Assembly (NCBI RefSeq): GCF_022965805.1
Contig: NW_027331289.1
Coordinates: forward strand, 1-64,000
Origin: Primulina eburnea
Taxonomy: Eukaryota > Streptophyta > Magnoliopsida > Lamiales > Gesneriaceae
Length of the DNA: 64,000 nt
Direction of reading: 5' to 3'
Part shown: positions 57,255-64,000 of the stretch, piece by piece
Layout: every line of letters starts with the position of its first letter
How positions within the stretch are numbered: the stretch's first letter is position 1
Position numbers and translations under genes: made by a program
The notes under the pieces: model-generated
The model's input: the letters and a program-made list of their open reading frames with translations, nothing else
Told to the model about the DNA's origin: nothing
Databases searched by the model: none

Positions 57255-58092
57255 TCAGTTAAATAATGCTGGGAATTTATGTCTCATATCAGATTCAGTC
57301 TCCCACGTAGCTTCTTCATTGCCATGACGAGTCCATTGAACTTTCACCAAAGGAATCGTCTTGGTTCTGAGCTGTTTTTCTTTACGATCGATAATCCGGA
57401 TCGGTTTCTCGACATAACTCAATGTCTCATCCAGCTCAGTCTCGTCTGGCTGAATGACGTGAGAATCATCAAGGAGATACTTCCGCAGCATTGATACATG
57501 AAAGACATCATGTATCTCAGACAATGAAGGCGGCAATGCTAATCGATAGGCACGATCTCCTATCTTTTCAAGAACTTCATATGGACCAACGTATCGTGGA
57601 GACAATTTTCCTTTCTTGCCAAATCTGACAACTCCTCTGAAAGGTGAAATTTTTAAGAATACTCGGCCTCCAGCCTCAAATACCAACGGTCGTCGTCTGA
57701 GGTTGGCATATTTGGCTTGTCTGTCCTGAGCTGCCTTCATTTTCTTCTGAATCAACTTTATCTTCTCAGTCATATCTCTGATCATGTCAGGTCCAATCTC
57801 AGGAACTTCAGAGATATCATCCCAATACAGAGGGGATCGACATTTCTTTCCGTACAACGCCTCAAATGGTGCCATCTCAATACTCGTTTGATAGCTATTG
57901 TTGTACGAAAACTAACAAAGAGGCAATGCATCTTGCCAATTAGTGCTCAAATCCAGCACTACAGCTCTAAGCATTTCTTCCAAGGTCTGGATCGTACGTT
58001 CTGACTGTCCGTCAGTTTGTGGATGATATGCGATACTAAGATGTAACTTCGTACCAAGAGCTTGTTGCAGGCTCTGCCAAAAGTGCGAAGTA
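57255..58092 (-). pseudogene. G2 integrase C-terminus and chromodomain, truncated
   Basis: From 58092 leftward, a single frame encodes the end of the integrase core, the region before MAPFEALYGKKCRSPLYW, the GPY module ([28 protein letters not shown]) and a chromodomain (IPLVKVQWTRHGNEEATWETESDM). One in-frame stop lies at 57912-57914 (TAG), where relatives have an acidic residue. The rest of gag-pol is missing because G4 starts at 58093 inside the integrase codons. Related to, but clearly distinct from, the G1 integrase. Confidence 0.92.
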
Positions 58093-58181
58093 TGTAATGC
58101 CCAGAAATTATAAGAAATGATAAGACAAGATTATAAAGTGTTGCCAGGATGGAAAAATAAGAAATTCTGGAAATTACAACA

Positions 58182-58412
58182 CCGCACCCGCGGTGCAGCC
58201 AAGACCGCACCCGCGGTGCCTGGACAGAAAGTTGGCAAATTTTATTCGAGGCGACACCGCACCCACGGTGCTAACAGGAGCGCACCCGCGCTAATGACAC
58301 CGCACCCGCGGTCTTGTAGGAAGCGCACCTGCGGTCTGAGCTGCCGAGAAATGTAGTGATAGACATGGCATGAGCGCACCCGCGGTGCATGTATGACCGC
58401 ACCCGCGGTGCG
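58182..58412 (+). repeat. ACCGCACCCGCGGT array in G4 LTR
   Basis: Eight copies of ACCGC-ACCC-GCGGT or near variants, irregularly spaced, ending about 45 bases before the TATA-like element. Same motif as the G5 array (3763-3994). The 3' LTR repeats the first part at 63367-63492, with fewer copies at its start (one copy where the 5' LTR has two). Confidence 0.9.
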
Positions 58413-59476
58413 ACGTGTTGCACGAAGAGGCGTGCCACGTTTTCCTTTATGCATGTAGTATATATACATGGACATAAACGTGTCTTCTTCAGAATTTGAA
58501 GAGGAAACCGAGAGCTTAGAGAGAATTTCACTATTTAAGTTTAGGATTGGATTTACGAAGAATCTGTGTATCAGAATTCGAATCCGAACGCAGTATCGTG
58601 TTCCTCTCGACCTGAGCTACACAAGGACGTAAGTTTTGTTACGTTTTAAGATGTTTTGAAAATATGATGTTGCCAGAATTGCATGTGATTCAGATATGGC
58701 GTTCCTGCTATCGTAGCCATTATAGAACTGAAGACAGATTAAAGAACAGACTGTTTATGTAATTGTTATGATTTGTGAAAGATATTGACTGAGATTTTGA
58801 TATCAGAATTGTGTATTACTGATTTGGAATATACCGATATTCAGATTATGAGTTCTGATATTAATTATGTGATGTTCAGATTGACGGGGTATTCAGATTG
58901 TATGGTTATACCTTCGAAACATCAGTTGATTTAGATTGATCAGATTCAGATATGATTTCGATTAGATTGTGATATTATTGATATGATTCAGATTTTATCT
59001 TGTTCAGATATTGATCAGATTGTATACTGAATTGAGTATTGAGCAGCACAGATTGTGAATTGAGCTACACAGTGATACAGTGTATTTGATTTTGTCATTT
59101 CAGATCGGATATGGACAGACTGGATTTCAAGACTTCGTCTTCCTCGGACGGGGACGACAAAGGTATAATTCATGTGATATTCGGGAAGAAACAACTCAAT
59201 TGAGATCACCATTTGAGTTGCCCAATAAATCACATACTATATTCTTGTTTATAAATTTATTTATAGAACTTGTATGCTAATCTTGCTATGCTTTGTTTAC
59301 AGATCATGTTGCATTGCATTAAGATGATTATGCTTGTTTACAGATTGTGTATTCATGCATTAAGATAGGAAAGTCTGCGAGATCATCCAGACTTCTAGAC
59401 GTTCGGCGATATCACAGCTTAGGGGAAGATCATCGCCCCTATTGTAGACGTGGATACAGATCAGGCCGAAGTCTAG

Positions 59477-59535
59477 GAATAAGACGGACATCACCTCGAT
59501 TGGGAGGGTAGGTGACAGACAGTGCCGTCTTATTC
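59477..59535 (+). other. Two-tier hairpin in G4 LTR
   Basis: Outer arms GAATAAGACGG (59477-59487) and CCGTCTTATTC (59525-59535), inner arms TCACCT (59491-59496) and AGGTGA (59510-59515). G5 has the outer arms (2836-2845, 2866-2875) around a shorter loop. It sits just before the conserved GGGATCCC, where G2 has its own stem-loop. Confidence 0.75.
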
Positions 59536-60188
59536 ACCCCGGGATCCCTAGAGTTATAGTCGAGTCGAGTCCAGACATGATTTGACTAGAACTGCATGTG
59601 TTTAGAGATGTGGTTTCATAGATTATGAAACCCAGGGTTATTGCTTTCAGTCATGATAGCATGTTTATATGAATTGAGTTGAATTGCATGTTTATCTGAA
59701 TTGAGTTGCATGCTTATTTTGATTTGACTTCATAGATTATGAAATCTATTACTTTTGAATATGAACATGATAGCATGTTTTATGATTTAGATTGTTTTAT
59801 ACATGCTTACCATGTTTTATACTGAGATTTATTCTCACCGGAGTTATCCGGCTGTTGTCTTGTTTTGTATGTGTGCATGACAACAGGTGGGGCAAGATCG
59901 GGGTCGAGAAGATGACGAGAGGAGACGAGTTAGCGTGAAGGTTCCGGACTTGGATAGATTTGGGTTTTATTACTTGAACTATAGTAGTTGAACCTTAAAT
60001 TAGTTAAAAGATTGTTGTATCTTTATACTGAATTGTAGTTTATACAGATATGTATATTTTGTAGATCGCCATTACCTTCCGCACGTTATTCTAAAAAGAA
60101 AAATTTTTAGACCCTGTATTATCTTAATTGATAATTAAATCCCAAAGATGATTAAGAAGATGATTAGCGTCCGGGTCCCCACAACAGG

Positions 60189-60200
60189 TGGTATCAGAGC
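60189..60200 (+). other. Primer-binding site, initiator tRNA-Met type (G4)
   Basis: TGGTATCAGAGC, five bases after the LTR end (spacer ACAGG). Perfect match. Confidence 0.93.
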
Positions 60201-60634
60201 TTTAGGTTCCATAACTGAAGGGTCCTTTAGCGATAGATCCTTTAGATTGAGATAGTCAGAACTGATAGATTCTTTAGATTGAGATAGAAGAGAATGAGCG
60301 GGGTAGATGAATTTTCTTTCCTTGCATGTGTGTGCTAGTATGAGGTTGATTTCATGTTGCTTGACATTATGTGCTAGCATGAGACTATGTGTTACTCCTT
60401 TAAGATACATGTTTACCTGATTATGTGATTGGAATTGGTATTATGTATTCTTAAGTATGAATCAGATCAGATTCATGATCAGCAGTAAGATGATCATGAT
60501 CAGAGAAAGATTGGTACAGATTTGTAGTACTAGATTACTAATGTGTTTGGTAATCAGATGTACCGCCCAGAAGAATTCCAGAAAGAGGCAGTACTTCATA
60601 TGATCAGACAGGTAGGTCAGAACCTCAGATAGCC

Positions 60635-61477
60635 GTGTCAGAAATTCAGATGGAAACACAGTTACAGAGGTTCCAGTCGTTTCAGCCGTCGGTTCTGAAG
60701 GGAAATGAGACGTCAGCAGATTGTGAGAAGTGGCTTGAGGAGACAGAAATGTTATTTGAATTCCTGAGTTTCACAGATGAGTGTAGAATTAGGCTTATTG
60801 AGAACCAGTTGCACGAAGCGGCCGGAAAATGGTGGTTACTCACCAAATGAGCTTTAGAGCAGAGTTGTTCAGTGATTACATGGAAGATTTTCAAGGTTGA
60901 GTTCTACCAAAGATTCTTCCCCGTGTCATATAGAGAGGACAGAAGTGCAGAATTTGCAAACCTAAAACAGGGTCAGATGAGTATTGATGAATACTTAGCA
61001 CAGTTCTTCACCTTGTTACGTTTTGCCCCTCTCATGGCTAGAAACGATTATGCTATATCTAGTCAGTTCATTCAGGGATTAAATCCTGAAATATGTACAT
61101 TGGTGAATGTGAAGCAATCGAGTAGTTTTGCTGACACCCTGAACAGGGCCAAAAGAGCAGAAACGGTTCTGATAGGACGACAGGGAGTCTCGTATGATCT
61201 TCCAACATCAAATCCACAGCAACTGCCTTCTAGAGTTGAGATTGGCAGCAGCAGTGATAGGAAGAAAGAACCATTGAAGATTCAAAAGAAACTGTTCAAG
61301 AAGTTAGGAAGTGATTCCTCTAGTTCTAGCAGTCCTAGTCCGAGCTATACCGGAGTGTATTGCAGGACGTGTGGAGGGCGACATTCTACAGAACAATGCA
61401 AATGAGTGCTTGGTAAGTGCAATATCTGTAAGCAGACGGGTCACTTTGCTAAAGTTTGTCCTCAGAGGCATTTTTGA
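60635..61477 (+). pseudogene. G4 gag, one frame with two in-frame TGA stops
   Basis: 281 codons in a single frame without frameshift: METQLQRFQSFQPSVLKG, CEKWLEETEMLFEFL, VITWKIFKVEFYQRFF, EFANLKQGQMSIDEYLAQF, then two zinc-knuckle-type motifs, CRTCGGRHSTEQC and CNICKQTGHFAKVC. The stops are TGA at 60848-60850 (after LLTK) and 61403-61405 (after EQCK). Both lie next to lysine where related gags tend to have arginine, so CGA-to-TGA is plausible. An upstream ATG at 60558 is in a different frame. Untranslatable as it stands unless stops are read through. Confidence 0.87.
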
Positions 61478-63267
61478 AGATCTTAAAGAGCAGGGTCATT
61501 GGTGATAATGACTGAAGAACAGACTCAGAATTCACAACAGAGAACTATGATCAGTGTATACAGAAATGGGTCAGGTATGAATCCAATATGCAGTTATGGA
61601 TACAGTGTTTATTCAGAATATGCAGTATCTGAAGATCGATTGATTTAGACAGTTAAGACAGAAAGATCAAGAATTCCAGAAATGTCAGAAATTTATAATC
61701 TGCAGATTATCTTATTCTGATTATTTATTCTCTTATTGTTATATATATCTGCTGAGTATTGTTATTGTTCTACATCCGTATTTGTGCGATATCTTATATT
61801 GTTGGGAGCATATGTTATTTGCAGATAAGATATAGCAGTTGATCTGGGCAGTATGAGGATTGGTCAGATAGCCATAATTTACAGTTGCCTGATTTTGTTA
61901 TTCTATGAGTTTTCGTAAACTCACTAGATCTGTATAGGGTCTTTCTATTCTGAACCTGATGTGATATTACTGTTATTGTGAATCAGTGTTGATACAGTTT
62001 ATTGTAACCAGTTGAGTGTACATCAGTTCAGAAATCAGCAGGTTCAGAATGGTATTTTGCTACTCAGAACAGAATATTAATCAGATTAACAGATAGGTGA
62101 TTGGTGTTGTATCAGATTGATTTTTTTATGATATCCGATGTTTCAGAATTGGTTACAGATTTTTATATTGATAGTCAGAGCCGAATACCAGGTAGGTATT
62201 TCTTCTTTATTTTATGTTATTAACTGATTGTTTATACAGAACGGTTCGAATCTGAATTCACAGATAACGTCAGAACCGAACAGTTATGGATTCAGTTTTC
62301 ATGCAGATAGTTGAGAATGTATAATATTCGAACAGACAGTCGTGATATAAACAGATTAGATCAGTTGTAACAGAAATTGTACAGAAATGGTGGCAGAAAG
62401 TGTACTAATAAGTCTGAATTGCTAACAGAAGAAGACAAAAAGATAGAAATCAGAAGATTATTACAGATTTTGTATAGTTCTGAATAGAAATGGGAGTACA
62501 TTTCTATGGCTTTCGTAATGAAATTATCGCCATTTTCTTTAGATTATGATATGATTATGATTGACAGATTTCTCAATCTATATCTATCAGTTTGTACCAG
62601 ATTACGTACAAACAGAACTAGATGACATAGATCGATGTCAAAGAAATAATCAGATGGATTAGAATATTGAATAAGATGATATCAGATTGTGATTTTGATG
62701 GAGTTGTACTTGTGATAGATTATATCCTAAACTCTCTTGTGCAGATTTATTACAGATTGATAGATAGTCAGAGTATATTACCAGATATTGACAAATATTG
62801 GTAGAGGTTTAGTACTGCATGTTAGTACTAGTTGATATAGATTATTGTCATTGTGTGACTAATTGTATGACAGTAGCTATCAAGATAGTTCAGAATGGAC
62901 AGATTTAAGAAACCAATGTCGGATGATGACAATTGGTATTGGAAGATGAAGCTTGATTATGTCCTAGATCGAGAGCAGCAGATTTAACGATGGTTGGCTG
63001 TATTAGATTATTATAGACTATGGAGTGGTTTATACGGATGTTGTATAACCCACATGACAAGATTGATTTTGTCAGAATTAATTTGAGAAGTATTATGAGC
63101 TTATACTTAATGAATCCTGATTTCAGACTAGAATCAAAAAGGGATTAAAGAAAGATACCTCCGAATGATGTTTGTGAGATGAGTTTAGATGTTAAACTCT
63201 GTTGTACATTTCTTCCGATAGTTTTGGATTGATTAGTAGTGAGTTCGAGGACGAACTCAGATCTAAG
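61478..63267 (+). other. G4 internal region without pol, no gene
   Basis: About 1.8 kb rich in CAGA/CAGAT strings with no open frame of note and no protease, RT or integrase motif in any frame I could read. Ends GAGTTCGAGGACGAACTC, as in other members, then the polypurine tract. Confidence 0.75.
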
Positions 63268-63278
63268 AGGGGGAGAAA
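63268..63278 (+). other. Polypurine tract of G4
   Basis: AGGGGGAGAAA directly before TGTAATGCCC at 63279. Confidence 0.88.
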
Positions 63279-63492
63279 TGTAATGCCCAGAAATTATAAG
63301 AAATGATAAGACAAGATTATAAAGTGTTGCCAGGATGGAAAAATAAGAAATTCTGGAAATTACCACACCGCACCCGCGGTGCCTGGACAGAAAGTTGGCA
63401 AATTTTATTCGAGGCGACACCGCACCCGCGGTGCTAACAGGAGCGCACCCGCGCTAATGACACCGCACCCGCGGTCTTGTAGGAAGCGCACG
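63279..63492 (+). repeat. G4 3' LTR, first 214 bp
   Basis: Matches 58093 onward, then stops after GTAGGAAGCGCACG, where a minus-strand G5-type LTR starts. One of the first two array motifs of the 5' LTR is missing here. Confidence 0.9.
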
Positions 63493-64000
63493 TGTGGTGA
63501 CCCGGGCTCTAACTCAATTCTTTTGGGATTTAATTGGATCTTTGTTCGAAAATGTGGGTCAAAAATTTGCTTTTAACATTAATTCAAATGTATAGATAAA
63601 GCATAACATGTCGTTAACTGAAATAAACAACATAATGTACATACATATCTGTCTGGTACAATCATACACTAGTGTTCTAATCTCAAATACAAGTAGTTCA
63701 AATCTAAACAGAAACTACTGGTAATCTGCTACTACACCCGGCATCACCACGCTATCAACTCAACTCTCTCATCCTCGTCGTGACCCTGATCCTGCCCCAC
63801 CTGTTGCCATGCACACATACAGACACGACAACAGCCGGATAACTCCGGTGAGAACATATCCCAGTATAAAACATGTATGCATGCAATGTAATAATCATGT
63901 ACAAAAGCATAGCATATGTAACAAGTAACATGAATATAAATCTAAACATGTAGAAGAATACAAATCTGTATTCCACAATTCAAATCTTGACTCGACTCTT
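63493..64000 (-). mobile_element. G5-type LTR, minus strand, runs off the window
   Basis: Matches 2308-2815: TGTGGTGACCCGGGCTC at the start (TGTGGGGACC in G5), then the same order including the ACATACAGACACGACAACAGCCGG block. Inserted in the G4 3' LTR; the remainder is outside the window. Confidence 0.88.

Larger units (their letters stand above)
58093..60183 (+). repeat. G4 5' LTR (2091 bp)
   Basis: Layout: CpG motif array (58182-58412), TATA-like TATATA (58459-58464), candidate intron (58629-59103), two-tier hairpin (59477-59535), conserved GGGATCCC (59552) and terminal GGGTCCCCACA. Open frames within (58117-58356, 59080-59280 and minus-strand ones) have no domain. Confidence 0.92.
58093..63492 (+). 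mobile_element. G4: gag-only gypsy element (5' LTR, gag, 3' LTR start)
   Basis: 5' LTR 58093-60183 (2091 bp), PBS 60189-60200, gag 60635-61477, about 1.8 kb without pol, polypurine tract and the first 214 bp of the 3' LTR (63279-63492), cut by another LTR. LTR ends (TGTAATGCCCAG...GTCCCCACA) and PBS spacing match G2 and G5. The distance from gag to 3' LTR is about half what a pol gene needs, so it is a non-autonomous, gag-only derivative. Inserted in G2 integrase; left flank AAGTA (58088-58092). Confidence 0.9.

Overview
This window is a gene-poor, AT-rich stretch of plant nuclear DNA made almost entirely of LTR retrotransposons nested inside one another. I found no convincing host gene, no rRNA or tRNA gene and no CRISPR array. 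The plant assignment rests on element types: Ty3/gypsy chromoviruses (gag, protease, RT, RNase H, integrase, C-terminal chromodomain) and Ty1/copia elements with LTRs of about 2.1 kb, most with a primer-binding site matching plant initiator tRNA-Met (TGGTATCAGAGC). Species cannot be named from the sequence. Family labels G1-G5 (gypsy), C1-C2 (copia) and OLD (degenerate gypsy) are mine.

Left part (1-14,918): a minus-strand copia LTR (1-1422) lies in the gag of a minus-strand G5 gypsy element (LTR 2308-4092). That element abuts the 3' tail of a degenerate plus-strand gypsy element (OLD-A: 4093-4915 and 12159-14916). OLD-A is split by a complete 7.2 kb G1 chromovirus (G1a, 4916-12153, target duplication AGATG), whose gag-pol frame is broken by one extra base inside pol.

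Middle (14,919-34,943): a copia-in-copia nest. Outer C1 (14919-30669) was cut inside its integrase codons by related C2 (17701-27053, target duplication CCAAG). The two carry complementary defects: C1 lost most of gag, C2 lost the integrase core. AT-rich degenerate LTR-like DNA follows, 30670-34943.

Right part (34,944-64,000): OLD-B (34944-36743 and 51477-51687) was hit by a G2 LTR (36744-51471, duplication GTATC). That received a G3 LTR (38130-48164, duplication CGTGG), which in turn received G1b (40013-47342, duplication TATCC). G1b is an intact, very young chromovirus with one uninterrupted 1475-codon gag-pol frame. The G3 LTR plus 168 bp of G2 flank is also tandemly duplicated (48333-51200), leaving a paralogous empty site for G1b. 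To the right, five LTR blocks each interrupt the previous one: copia C3 (51688), G3 (53136), minus-strand G2 (55108), gag-only G4 (58093) and minus-strand G5-like (63493, running off the window).

The most unusual signals are in the LTRs. (1) Each gypsy LTR carries a CpG-rich array of short inverted repeats; in G2 and G3 these pair into three long hairpins. The motif does not follow LTR family: relatives carry unrelated motifs and different families share one, as if cassettes were exchanged under a conserved fold. (2) Both G1b LTRs contain a 97-nt GT...AG segment absent exactly from both G1a LTRs, the signature of a leader intron removed by splicing and then copied by reverse transcription. 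(3) A two-tier stem-loop in the G2 LTR is preserved by compensatory changes.
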